A DNA stretch of 64,000 nucleotides from Candidatus Methylophosphatis haderslevensis (GTDB taxonomy: Bacteria; Pseudomonadota; Gammaproteobacteria; Burkholderiales; Rhodocyclaceae). The first letter of the stretch is position 1. Every line of letters begins with the position of its first letter. The notes below the pieces were generated by a model, which ran no database searches, was not told the DNA's origin, and was given only the letters and a program-made list of their open reading frames with translations. The translations under genes were made by a program, and so were the position numbers. Below are positions 32,247 through 41,424 of the stretch, piece after piece. The stretch spans positions 186,001 to 250,000 of the forward strand of contig JADJSA010000017.1 of NCBI GenBank assembly GCA_016711925.1, read 5' to 3'.

Positions 32247-32936
32247 GGTTGGCTTCCTCTTCATGGTGGCTGGATCGCACAGAGAGATTCCGTACTCTAC
32301 TCCGCGGCGCCGCCGCCCCGAACGCAGTGCTTCCCGGCCGAACGCACCCATCGACCGCGGTGCCGGCAGAAACCGGCTGGACGCCTTACGCTTCGGCCCG
32401 AGCGGCAACCTAACCGATGACCACCGCCGCTCAAACGGCCCCGATCGAGCGCCACCGAGCACGCCGCAGCCGACCTGGCTGCGCGCGTCACGTCTGTGCA
32501 TGGGCAGGTCGCGGTCGTCGTGGCGTCTGCGGTGATACCGGGCCGGAATCGTCGATCGCTTCGCCGTTGGCGCAACACGCCAATGCCGCGCAAACTCGGC
32601 ACAGCACTCACAGACATCTGCCGCAGGATCCTGCCGGCAATCGGATACCTTCGTACGGCAACGTACAGACCCAGTCGGTTGTCGAGCCTATCCTTCCGCT
32701 CTAGACGACCAGGCGACGGCAGCGCTGTGAAGCCGCCCGTGCGTTTGGCAAACCCGCGCGCAGGCTGAGCGATGCCCGTTGTCCTGACTTCGAGCAATCC
32801 GACACCGCGAACGTGGTCCGGTGCATTTCAACCGGCACGGTCATGCGCATCGAATGACCCGTCGTTCCAGCGACACACTACAGCGTTGCAGCCGACGACG
32901 GAAACGCGCTTCACGATGGCGCAACAAGGAGAAGAA
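32247..32936. other. Long region without a recognisable gene
   Basis: About 690 bp between the secreted protein and the 112-aa gene. Short open frames on both strands are Arg/Pro-rich and look like GC-rich noise. No repeat, RNA gene or strong promoter was recognised. An N-terminal extension of the next gene (from 32772) is open but lacks a ribosome binding site and looks non-coding. Confidence 0.5.
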
Positions 32937-33275
32937 ATGAAACCTGCCTACCCGAAGATACTGCCCTGGCTAGCAAGAAAGGCCGGCATTCCGGACAGTG
33001 CTGCCGAAGCCATGTGGCTCGACGCTGTGCGCGAAGCCACCAGCGAGTGTTGCGTGATCGAGTCTCCCCAATACTGGAAATCGGCCAGTGATCACTTGGC
33101 CGCGCGCATTGCTTCCGAGTCGTTGGCACACCACGCCGCGCCCATGTGGTGGCGCAGCCTGACTCGCCTGCCCGCAATGCACTGGTTACATGGCGTGACC
33201 ACAGCCGAGGCGGTGTTTGCGATTGGTTTGGAATTCGCGCAAAGCCTCCGCGCCCGCCTGTGGGTGGCGAACTGA
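32937..33275 (+). CDS. Hypothetical 112-aa protein
   Basis: The product is not recognised. ATG 32937 is preceded by AAGGAG with 5-7 nt spacing, a good start. The protein is small and slightly acidic to neutral (MKPAYPKILPWLARKAGIPD ... SLRARLWVAN), with Trp/His-rich segments (HHAAPMWWRSLTRLPAMHWL) and no signal peptide. It is on the strand opposite to the rhs array and lies between the T6SS envelope genes and the last rhs tip. A role as an orphan immunity or regulatory protein is possible but unsupported. Confidence 0.65.
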   Translation: MKPAYPKILPWLARKAGIPDSAAEAMWLDAVREATSECCVIESPQYWKSASDHLAARIASESLAHHAAPMWWRSLTRLPAMHWLHGVTTAEAVFAIGLEFAQSLRARLWVAN

Positions 33276-33340
33276 GGTTCTGTTGCAATAGACGAGACCC
33301 GTTGGCTGGCAGCGGGTTTCTACGACGCGGACATGGGCAA

Positions 33341-34271
33341 TCATCGACCACACTGACGAAGAAATGGGGCTGAGGCACTGCGAAGCGGCGGAATCCACTG
33401 CAACTGAAAGGGCTCCCCGTCGTCGTGCGCCGCGCCTTTGGCCAGCTTGCGCGCTTCGCCTTCGCGTTCGATGCGGGCGAAAGGATCGCCGCTACGACTG
33501 GGGTAATGGGTGACGGCTATGGGCTGGCCGCCCTGCGCAGTCGCGCTGCGCACCACGGCGTCGAGCCGGCCGGTGGGGTCGTAGTCGTAGCGCGCGTGGC
33601 CCTTGAGCGGGTGGCTGGCTTCGCGCAGTTCGCCGGTGCCGTCGTAGCGGTAGTGCTTGACCAGCCGCGCGATGCCCGCGCCGGGCAGGTGCGTGCTGAT
33701 GCCCGGGATGTCGTCGGGCAGTACGCCCAGGCCGGTGCCACGGTGGGCGTGGCTGCCCAGGCGCCGGCCGAGCGGATCGAGCTGGTAGCGGGTGGTGAGC
33801 GCCCCTTGCGTGCGCAGGATCTCGCGATGCATGTCGTCGCGCTCGAAATCGGCGACGACATGCCAGACGCTTTGCTGTTGCAAGCCCTCGCCCTGGTCGA
33901 GACTGAGCCGGACGTGGTGCAGGTGGCCGCTGCCGTAGTGCAGGTAGTGCAGGTTGCGCGCGGGGCTGCCCGGCAGTTCGGACCGGGTGGTGCGGATGCC
34001 ATTGCCAAGCGGGTCGTGCGCGCGGGCGAGCGTGTGCGTGCACCCGGTCGGGTGGTCGATGGCGGTCTCGACTACGACGCGCCCGAGCGCGTCGTAGTCG
34101 AAGCGGGTGGTGTGCAGCGGCTGGCCGTCGGCGCCCAGACGCACGGCTTCGAGAAGCTGGTCGGCTTTGTCGTAGCGAAAGCGCACTACTTGCTCGCCGC
34201 AGCGTTTCTCGATTTGACGGCCGAAGGGGTCGCGCGACCATTGCCGGTCGATCGAGCGAACGACTTGGCAC
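33341..34271 (-). pseudogene. Rhs tip 1: rearranged core fragment without a toxin
   Basis: An orphan piece of Rhs core made of YD repeats (FRYDKADQLLEAVRLGADGQ, TRFDYDALGRVVVETAIDHP, TTRYQLDPLGRRLGS). No start codon belongs to the fragment; the frame enters from a non-coding repeat. Its order is scrambled: after ARYDYDPTGRLDAVVRSAT it jumps to THYPSRSGDPFARIEREGEA, which in the full-length gene lies upstream. It then ends in an unrelated 25-residue tail with no toxin. This fits recombination between similar YD repeats. It is the last tip in the array, furthest from vgrG, and is most likely dead. Confidence 0.8.
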
Positions 34272-34350
34272 GTCAGGCTGCAGGGGGCATGGATTGGACT
34301 TCCGCAGGCAGCGTGCGCCGCGAGGTGCGCGGACTGGCGCGGTGGGCACG
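34272..34350 (-). repeat. Rhs junction repeat, copy a
   Basis: Contains GTCAGGCTGCAG, then GCATGGATTGGACTTC, then ~40 bp later a degraded second core (GTGCGCGGACTGGCGCGG). It is homologous to copies at 37559, 42619 and 45793. It marks the 5' edge of tip 1, and similarity to copy c continues into the next ~150 bp (CGTTCGTG followed by GCCGATCAT / GTCGGTCAT). Confidence 0.7.
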
Positions 34351-34584
34351 GCCATGCCGGAGAACGCCATACCACGCGGGTTGTGGCGATGCGCCTCGGG
34401 TAGCTTCTGCGCGATGCAGTTATCGTTGTCTCGGCGCCGAGGTGCGGGATCGTGCAGGCAGGCACGTTCGTGTGCCGATCATTCGGGAGAGTTCGCTGCG
34501 CGGTTCCGCGCTGTCGGCGTGTCGACTGGCGATGACGCCACAGGGCTCTGGATCGGGGACGGCGTTTGGCTTGACGCCCTCAGG
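34351..34584. other. Non-coding spacer between rhs modules 1 and 2
   Basis: No gene is seen. Part resembles the spacer at 42720-42840, for example GTTATCGTTGTCTCGGCGCC versus GGTTGTCGTTGCGTTGGCGC. The homology between module borders therefore extends beyond the ~80-bp repeat. Confidence 0.45.
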
Positions 34585-34785
34585 TCATGGGCGCTGATTT
34601 GGATCCGCGGATGCGCCACGCGCCTTGCGATAGTGCAGGACGAGTCCGACGATGGCCGCGACCACGCAGATGATGGTGTATTCGATCTGGATCCAGCTTG
34701 CGAGGCCCGCGATGAGGGCCACCAGCGCCCCGCCGATCAGGAACGGCGGACGGTTGAGGGTGGCCAGCGGATCGGGTTTTTTCAT
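34585..34785 (-). CDS. Small two-helix membrane protein next to the Imm26-like gene
   Basis: 66 aa with two probable membrane helices (PFLIGGALVALIAGLASWI and YTIICVVAAIVGLVLHY) and a short hydrophilic tail. ATG 34785 is preceded by TGGAGAAACGACG, a good ribosome site. It starts 16 bp after the Imm26-like gene on the same strand, so it belongs to module 2 of the rhs array. It could be a second immunity factor or an unrelated passenger. The family is not recognised. Confidence 0.7.
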   Translation of the reverse strand: MKKPDPLATLNRPPFLIGGALVALIAGLASWIQIEYTIICVVAAIVGLVLHYRKARGASADPNQRP

Positions 34786-34801
34786 CGTCGTTTCTCCATG
34801 T

Positions 34802-35416
34802 TCACGGCTTCTTCGCTCGCGGCTTGAGCTTTTTCTCGTTTTCCTGCCAGACCTGGAAGCGGCGGTCCATTTCGAGGGCGAGGGCCTCTACAGCCTTCTG
34901 GGCTTCCGGGTTGTCCACGCGATATGCCGGCGGCAGCCTGTGATAGTCGTGTTTGTCATCGGGGCCAAGTATGCCCGCCAGATGAATGATCGCTCTCAGA
35001 ATGAGATGGTGGGTTCTCCAGCAGATTGAAGGTTCCAGAGTATCGAAAACCTCTTTTGGAACCTTGCGACTCTCTCCACCGATCCAGATGTCGTTGTGCC
35101 AAGCAATAGCTATATGCTCATAGTTTGACTGTGATCGGTCATAGGTCGGATCACTAAACAAAATCTTCCATCTCGGATAGGGTTTCTGAAACCACATGTC
35201 CCACATCACCGGCCGGAAGAGGCGGCGCGACCTGTCGACGTCTTCGATGCGAACTGGCGGCTCAACGTAGAAGCGGTCGAAGACTTCGATCAGGTGTCCG
35301 ATGTTGGGCTCAATGTGGTCAATGTAGCGCCCGATCACAAGTCCATACACTTCTTGGGAGTTCCATGCCGGAAGGTAGAAGAGATCGCCCGGCTGCGGGC
35401 GCATCATGGCTTTCAT
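34802..35416 (-). CDS. Imm26-like immunity protein of rhs tip 2
   Basis: A 204-aa cytoplasmic protein. ATG 35416 has GGAGAAA 5 nt upstream. The N-terminal segment PQPGDLFYLPAWNSQEVYGL followed by VIGRYIDH is similar in pattern to the Imm26 immunity family (PGD-x-F-x-P-L ... YGxGRV). It begins 19 bp after the GIY-YIG toxin stop, as expected for a cognate immunity gene. Specific neutralisation of that toxin is inferred from position. Family assignment is moderate. Confidence 0.75.
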   Translation of the reverse strand: MKAMMRPQPGDLFYLPAWNSQEVYGLVIGRYIDHIEPNIGHLIEVFDRFYVEPPVRIEDVDRSRRLFRPVMWDMWFQKPYPRWKILFSDPTYDRSQSNYEHIAIAWHNDIWIGGESRKVPKEVFDTLEPSICWRTHHLILRAIIHLAGILGPDDKHDYHRLPPAYRVDNPEAQKAVEALALEMDRRFQVWQENEKKLKPRAKKP

Positions 35417-35435
35417 CCGATTTCTCCATCCTGAC

Positions 35436-37545
35436 TCAGCACTTGGCGCGCCTAGGTTTGACGCCGATCTCTTTCGGGGAGGCACGGTAATTTCTGTAAT
35501 GCGACTTGCCCCGCGCATCGGTGCGCGTCTTGTTTATGGGTTCGATGACGTTCCCCGGGAATCCGGTCTTGGTGCGGTACATCTCGCGATAGGCTTGTTC
35601 GTAGCCTTTCGCCTGTGTGTACGTGAGCGTGCCGCCTTTGCCGGCCAATGGCCTCAACTCGGCTTCGCCCAACCGTCCAGACCGAGCGTGTTGTTGTGCG
35701 CGCACAATTTCCGGCTGTTCCGTATGCCCCACGTAATACGGCTCGCTCTCGCCGGGTCTATACAACCCGTAGACCGTGAACCCGCCCTTGTTGAGCGGCG
35801 TCTTCTCCCAGCCCCAGGGATCGATCCACGAAAGCGGATTGGGCGAATAAGCGTATAGGTTCTCGCCGCCCTCGAGCCCTGTGGGATCGAGACTGATGAA
35901 CCTTCCGACATCCGGATCATAGTATCGGAAGGTGTTGTAGTGCAGTCCGGTGTCCCGATCCAGATACTGGCCCTGGAAGCGCAGGTTCTGTTCGACCGGT
36001 TCGGCGTTCTCTGACGCATCGAGCGCAAGCGGCCGGCCGTCGAGGTCGGCCGCTTCCCAGTGTTCCTGCACGGTGTTGCCCCACGCCCGGTATTGGGCGC
36101 GCCAGCGCATGCGTCCCTGCGCATCGCTGAGCTCTTCGGGCAGGCCCGAGGGGTCGGTGTGAAAGTAGTAGAGCCGGGCGCCTGCGGGGGCGTCGTCGCC
36201 CGTTTCGGATTCCGTGAGCGGCTCGCCGCCGGTGTTGACGGAAGCCTCATTTGCCGCACCGCCCGCGGCCTCGGCAAGCGTGGCGGCATCGATGCGCGCC
36301 AGCGGCACGTAGCTGCCCGGTTCGTAGACATAGGCAATGGCGTTCGATCCGCGCCGCTCTTCGATCAGGCGCATGCCTTCCCAGATGAATTCGGTGCGCC
36401 CGAAGTCATCGGCCTTGCCGATGCGCCGGCCCAGCGCGTCGTACTCGAAGGTCGTGGTCTGGGTGGTTTCGTGTTCGGTGCCGGGCCGGCGCGTGGTGGT
36501 GACGGCGGCGAGCCGGTCTTCGTCGTCCCAGTCGAAGCGCTGGACGGTGTGCTTGGCGATGCGCTTTTCCACGAGCCGGCCGTGGCCGTCCCAGGCGAAG
36601 CGCTTGTCTTCGAAGACGCGGATGCGGTTGTCGCGCACGTAGCCGCGTCGCTCGAGCTGCGCGGCGTCGATCAGGTTACCGGCGGGGTCGTAGGCGTAGT
36701 GCTCCGCTTGCGGTTGGCCGTTGCGCGCGCCGGCGGCCGCAGCGCGCACCACGGCGTCGAGCCGGCCGGTGGGGTCGTAGTCGTAGCGCGCCTGGCCCTT
36801 GAGCGGGTGGTGGGTTTCGCGCAGTTCGCCGACAGGATCGTACCGATAGGTCTTGGCGAAGCTTGTGGCGCCGATGCCGGGCAGGTGCGCGGTAATGCCA
36901 GGCTGGTTGTCGGGCAGCACGCCAAGGCCGGTGCCACGGTGGGCGTGGCTGCCCAGGCGCCGGCCGAGCGGGTCGAGCTGGTAGCGGGTCGTGAGCGCGC
37001 CCTGGGTGCGCAGGATCTCGCGGTGTAGCTCGTCACGCTCGAAATCGGCGATGCCGTGCCACACGCTTTGCTGTTGCATGCCCTCGCCCTGGTCGAGGCT
37101 CAGCCGCACGTGGTGCAGGTGGCCGCTGCCGTAGTAGAGGTAGTGCAGGTTGCGCGTCGGGCTGCCGGGCAGTTCGGGCAGGGTGGTGCGGATGCGATTG
37201 CCGAGCGGGTCGTGCGCGTGGGCGAGCGTGTGCGTGCGCCCGGTCGGGTGGTCGATGGCGGTCTCGCCGATGATGCGGCCAAGCGCATCGTAGTCGAAGC
37301 GGGTGGTGTGCAGCGGCTGGCCGTCTGCGCCCAGGCGCACGGCTTCGAGAAGCTGGTCGGCCTTGTCGTAGCGGAAGCGCACGACCTGCTTGCCGCTGCG
37401 CTTTTCAACAAGGCGGCCGACGGCGTCGCGCACGAGCTCGGTGCGGATGGGGGCCGCGGCGTCCGGCTCGGGCGGAGTGGCGGCCGGGCCGTAGCCGTGC
37501 TCGCCGCCAGCCGGGTCGCGCCGGCAATGCCAACCGGTGGCTCCC
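35436..37545 (-). pseudogene. Rhs tip 2: orphan Rhs core fragment with GIY-YIG nuclease C terminus
   Basis: A long open frame (~700 aa) of Rhs core and toxin without an N-terminal PAAR region. The core ends at the conserved hinge (RFISLDPTGLEGGENLYAYS, then SWIDPWGW). The C-terminal ~116 residues carry GIY-YIG nuclease signatures: YGLYRPGESEPYYVGHT (GIY...YVG), VRAQQH (R-x3-H), a later Glu and GFPGN. The only possible starts are internal, for example GTG 37433; a TGA lies in frame at 37551-37553. Expression as a secreted effector is therefore unlikely unless it recombines with the full-length gene. The toxin part is intact and faces an immunity gene. Confidence 0.88.
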
Positions 37546-37558
37546 TGATTTCAGGCGG

Positions 37559-37645
37559 TCAGGCCGCGAGGCTCATGGATTGGACTTCTACAGGCCGGCA
37601 GGGTTGAGAGGCGCGTGGATTGGGCCGGTTGGCGTTGCCGTTCTG
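37559..37645 (-). repeat. Rhs junction repeat, copy b
   Basis: Reads GTCAGGC then CTCATGGATTGGACTTC and, 41 bp later, GCGTGGATTGGGCCGG. The preceding ~60 bp (CCGGCAATGCCAACC...) match copy d, so the breakpoint of tips 2 and 5 is the same. Confidence 0.75.
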
Positions 37646-37811
37646 CAGAGGACCGGTTGGTGCGGCTTTCGGGCGAGGTTTCTGTCTTGCGTGCGCTCCG
37701 GAGGTCCGGGAAAGCGCGATCGGCACGGACGTCAGCATCGCAGGAAAGGTTGAGCTTGGCGAAGAATGCGAACCTGGCCCCTATCACGCTCCTCCAACGT
37801 CGGCGCAAACG

Positions 37812-38363
37812 TCATGCGCCGCGCGTCGGCGGCGCTTTGCGTTGAGGGTGATAGGTAGATAGAGAAAAAGCCTTCAGCACCGCTGCGCCAACCTCCTCGG
37901 CGCTCACCTCAGAAGGGAGTTTGATTTCAAACTCGCCGGTCAACACACCGAGCCAGGAATTGAGGTTGTTGTTGTCGGTAGGCTGAACCGTGTAGCTCAT
38001 GTCGTCTAGCGAGCGAAAAACCACAACCGTGCGGCTGTCCCGCTCAAGGCTGGGCATGCCTCGGGCGCCGAGCAAGCCCGCAATGTACTTGTTCCGGCCT
38101 GAAAAATCGAATTTGTCATACGGGTGCCCGCGCGTATCGAAATCGTCGAGGGATTTGAGTACCGCCTGCCCCAACGCCAACGCGGTGCACGGGATATCCA
38201 AACGCGCAGTCAGCGCCGAGACATCCGACGGAAACTGTCGCGAACCATGCGCAGGGTTCAACTCCTTCCCCTGCTGACAGCGCTCCATCACGAACAAGGA
38301 ATCCTTGTATTCGTAGACGAGCGTGTCCTCTGTAACGTAGTGCGTGAAGTTGCTGCGCTTCAT
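37812..38363 (-). CDS. CdiI-like immunity protein of rhs tip 3
   Basis: A 183-aa cytoplasmic protein starting at ATG 38363, 7 bp after the toxin stop of tip 3, with GAGG upstream. Motifs such as KFDFSGRNKYIAGLLGARGM and PTDNNNLNSWLGVLTGEFEI recall immunity proteins of contact-dependent inhibition systems (DUF1436-like); this family call is from memory and tentative. Gene order toxin-immunity and the tight spacing make it the cognate immunity gene. It appears intact although the rhs core upstream is broken, which suggests selection for protection against kin. Confidence 0.75.
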   Translation of the reverse strand: MKRSNFTHYVTEDTLVYEYKDSLFVMERCQQGKELNPAHGSRQFPSDVSALTARLDIPCTALALGQAVLKSLDDFDTRGHPYDKFDFSGRNKYIAGLLGARGMPSLERDSRTVVVFRSLDDMSYTVQPTDNNNLNSWLGVLTGEFEIKLPSEVSAEEVGAAVLKAFSLSTYHPQRKAPPTRGA

Positions 38364-38370
38364 GATGGCC

Positions 38371-39875
38371 TCAAATCTGTGGCAAGCCGTTGGGCCCCCG
38401 GATGATCTCGACCTGAGTCGGACCGACGCGGGTTCCGGCGGATGGACCCGACTCGATGATGCCTCCGTTATTTTCAATCAACGGATAGCCAGTTCTTTGG
38501 TTCGGGGTGAACCCGGCGGTCGGCGACGCTTTCGCATCGATGATCCGTGGAGTCGAACTGCCGGGCGCACCAATCGTGTTATCCACTCGGACGCGATAGT
38601 TCACCGGATTGCCTTGGGCATCCAAGGGCCGGATAAAGACCTGTTCCTGCACATTCGCTGCGCCATACCTCCCTCTGGCCGTCGACGAAACCGTGCCTTC
38701 CCACGCCCGCCCGCTCTGTGCGTTCGCCCGCATCTGCTGAGGCGTGCAACTCCACGCCAAAGGATCAATCCAGCTTAACGGATTCGGCCCATACGCGAAC
38801 AGGTTGGTGCCACCGCTCAGGCCGATGGGATCCAGCGAGATGAACCGCCCGATATCCGGATCGTAGTAGCGGAAGGTGTTGTAGTGCAGCCCGGTATCGC
38901 GGTCCAGGTACTGGCCCTGGTACCTGAGGTTCTGTTCGATCGCCGGTTGCGCGTCGTCTTCGACGAAGGCCACCGCCTCGCCCTTGAGGTCGACCGTCTC
39001 CCAGCGTTCGGCCAGGGTGTTGCCCCAGGGCCTGGTAGGCGGCACGCCAGCGGATGTGGCCTTGGGGATCGGTGAGTTCTTCGGGCAGGCCGACCTGGTC
39101 GACGTGGAAGTAGTAGAGGTTGGATGACGGTTCGGCTGTGCTTTCATTCCCGCTTTCGCTTTGCGCGTCGCCCGCGGCGACGCCTTGCGTGGCATCGTTG
39201 GCCGGCGTTGGCGCATCCTGCGTGGTGCCCAGTCCGCCTGCCTCGGTGATGTGGCCAACGGCATCGATGCGCGCCAGCGACACATAGCTGCCCGGCTCAT
39301 AGACGTAGGCGGTGGCATGGAATCCGCGCCGCTCTTCGATCAGCCGCATGCCTTCCCAGATGAATTAGGTGCGCCCGAAGGCGTCGGTCTTGGCGATGCG
39401 CCGGCACAGCGCGTCGTACTCGAAGCGGGTGCTCTGGGTGGTTTGCGCCGGGCCGGTTGCGGCCGGGTCGGCCTTGGCACCTTTGCCGCGCTTCGCCTTG
39501 GCCGTGGCGCTGATGCGCGTGGTGTGCGCGGCGATCAGCCGCTGTTCGTCGTCCCACTCGAAGCGCTGGACGGTGTGTTTGCCGCTGCGCTTCTCGATCA
39601 GCCGGCCGTGGCCGTCGTAGTCGTAGCGTTCTTCGAACACGCGCACGAGGTTGTCGCGCACGAAGCCGCGAAGGCTGCTGGCGGCGGAACCGGCGCGCGC
39701 CGGGTCGAGCAGGTTGCCCGCCGGGTCGTAGGCGAAGCGTTCGGCTTGGGTGTGGCCGTTGTTGCGCTCGGCACCGAGCAGCCGGCCGATGGGGTCGTGG
39801 TGGGTGCTGTGCAGGGCACGCAGTAGGGCGGGCTCGCCCGGCCGTGCGGCGGCGGTGACCTCTGCGCGTGAGCAA
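38371..39875 (-). pseudogene. Rhs tip 3: broken core with intact C-terminal toxin, possible PD-(D/E)XK nuclease
   Basis: A core fragment from ~39875 (NNGHTQAERFAYDPAGNLLD) to the hinge (SLDPIGLSGGTNLFAYGPNP, SWIDPLAW). Two lesions: GAA is replaced by TAA at 39365-39367 (before FIWEGMRLIEE), and one extra base near 39030 breaks AYKAWGNTL. The C-terminal ~127 residues (SCTPQQMRANAQSGRAWEG ... RGPNGLPQI) are intact and include RVRVDNTIGAP...RIIDAKAS, a possible D...D/E-x-K nuclease core. Upstream, the fragment joins an unrelated YD segment at ~39800, with loss of the sequence between. The toxin cannot be delivered as it stands. Confidence 0.82.
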
Positions 39876-39898
39876 TTCGAGGACGACGGCGCCTTTGC

Positions 39899-40053
39899 TT
39901 ACGGCCTCTTCTTATGTCGCCGGGATTCGATCAACCTTTTAGCAATCAAATCTGAAAGATCGTTGCACGCGTTGATGCCATTGACCCACCAGTCCTTGCC
40001 GTTCGCCTGAATTGCTCTACGCGTTCGTTCCGGATTCAGCGGCTCCCCGACCT
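39899..40053 (-). pseudogene. C-terminal remnant of the rhs tip 4 toxin, left of IS3
   Basis: A short frame reading GEPLNPERTRRAIQANGKDW then WVNGINACNDLSDLIAKRL, ending at TAA 39899. It starts directly at the IS3 end and has no start codon. Rhs tip 4 stops at the other end of the same IS with a very short C terminus (LDAPGYSTY), so this is most simply the missing end of the tip 4 toxin. No target duplication confirms a clean insertion. No immunity gene is found for this module: tip 3 begins ~25 bp further on. Confidence 0.65.
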
Positions 40054-40116
40054 TGATCTGGCCCCCAAAAAACGGACGCCACGAGGCATGGTAATTTGAC
40101 CTTGTGGAGGTAGGAA

Positions 40117-40416
40117 ATGAAGACAGGATCGGATCGGAAATACACGCCTGAATTTCGGGCGGCGGCGGTCAAGCAGGTGATGGACGGAGCTCGCAGCGTG
40201 CCGGCGGTGGCCCGTTCGCTGGAGATGTCGCCAAAGACGCTTGCGAACTGGGTGGGGCGTGCGCGCAAAGGCCAGGTGCTCGTGAAGCGGGAGCAGGTTC
40301 GGCCGGTGACGGAGCTGGAAGCGGAGGTGGGCCGATTGCGGCAAGAGAATGCCAGGCTGCGCCTGGAAAAGGAGATACTAAAAAAGCGGCGGCGTACTTT
40401 GCCAAGGAGTCGATGA
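40117..40416 (+). CDS. IS3-family transposase OrfA
   Basis: A 99-aa DNA-binding subunit. It has a helix-turn-helix (YTPEFRAAAVKQVMDGARSV, LEMSPKTLANWVGRARKG) and a C-terminal leucine-zipper-like helix (LEAEVGRLRQENARLRLEKE). At the end lies the slippery sequence A-AAA-AAG (40380-40386), which would allow a -1 shift into OrfB to make the OrfAB transposase. ATG 40117 has GGAGGTAGG upstream. It appears intact. Confidence 0.9.
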   Translation: MKTGSDRKYTPEFRAAAVKQVMDGARSVPAVARSLEMSPKTLANWVGRARKGQVLVKREQVRPVTELEAEVGRLRQENARLRLEKEILKKRRRTLPRSR

Positions 40417-41382
40417 GGTACGCCTGGATAGAAGCGAATATCGACTCCTATTCGGTCACGATGATGTGCGATCTGCTGTCGGTCTCACGCAGCGGCTTGC
40501 ACGATGCGCGCCGGCGCGGGCCATCGGCACGCGCGCTCGAGGAGGCGCAGATCGTGACCCGGATTCGCCGCGCACAGCTCAAGCATCGAGGCCGATACGG
40601 TCGTCGGCGCATGACCACGGAACTGGTCGAAGAGCTTCGGCCGGCCGGTCAATCACAAGCGCATTGGACGGATCATGCGAACGCATGATCTTGCCAGTCG
40701 CAAGCGTCGTCGGTTTCGCGTGGTGACCACCGACTCGAAGCACGCTCACCCGGTGGCGCCGAATGTGCTTGGACGCGTTTGCGGCCACTGCGCCGAATCC
40801 AGAAATGGCTGGCCGACCTGACCTATGTCCCGACCGATGAGGGCTGGTTGTACCTGGCCCTGGTGCTGGACATGTTTGGCCGCAAGATCGTTGGCTGGGC
40901 GACGAGCGATACGATGCCCCAGGAACTGACCGCGGCGGCCCTGTGGGTGGCACTGGGGTGGCGCGATCCGCAGCCCGGCCTGATGCATCACTCGGATCGC
41001 GGTTCGCAATATGCCGCCCGCCACTACCGCAAGGTGCTCGAGGCGCGCGGCATCACGGTCTCCATGAGCCGCAAGGGCGACTGCTGGGACAATGCACCGA
41101 TGGAGTCGGCCAAAGGTACGCTGAAGGTCGAATGCGTCCATGGGGGAGCATTTCCGGACCCGCGCCGAGGCCCAGCAGGCGATCGTCGAGTACATCGGCT
41201 ACTACAATACGCTGCGCAGACACTCGTCGTTGGGAAACGTCTCACCGGCTGATTCGAGCGGCGCTGGCATGCCAGCGCAATCTCACTCGGCCAAAGAGTA
41301 TCGCCGTGAGCAACCACGCGTTATCCACCGCCGGCCGGTTTCCGGTTCGTCGCAAGCGACCGAACCGGCCGGCCGTGGATAA
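40380..41382 (+). pseudogene. IS3-family transposase OrfB, several frameshifts
   Basis: The catalytic DDE subunit. After the slippery site it reads KKAAAYFAKESMRYAWIEAN, then breaks near 40645 (the next phase reads RPVNHKRIGRIMRTHDLASR) and near 40775. The DDE core follows: WLADLTYVPTDEGWLYLA (first Asp), HHSDRGSQY (second Asp) and KGDCWDNAPMESAKGTLK (Glu). A third break near 41140 precedes EAQQAIVEYIGYYNTLRRHS. Three extra breaks beyond the programmed one make this copy inactive if the sequence is right. Confidence 0.85.
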
Positions 41383-41424
41383 CGCTTCTCGCTTCGTGGC
41401 GTCCGCCGAATGGGGACCGGTTCA

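Larger units (their letters stand above)
40054..41424 (+). mobile_element. IS3-family insertion sequence, 1371 bp
   Basis: Imperfect ~34-bp inverted repeats: left TGATCTGGCCCCCA ... CGGACGCCACGAGGC from 40054, right end the complement of TGAACCGGTCCCCA ... CGGACGCCACGAAGC, closing at 41424. It has two overlapping frames, orfA and orfB, with a slippery A6G site. The 3-bp flanks (CCT and TAA) differ, so either the target duplication was lost or one flank was rearranged. It splits the toxin part of rhs tip 4. Confidence 0.9.
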
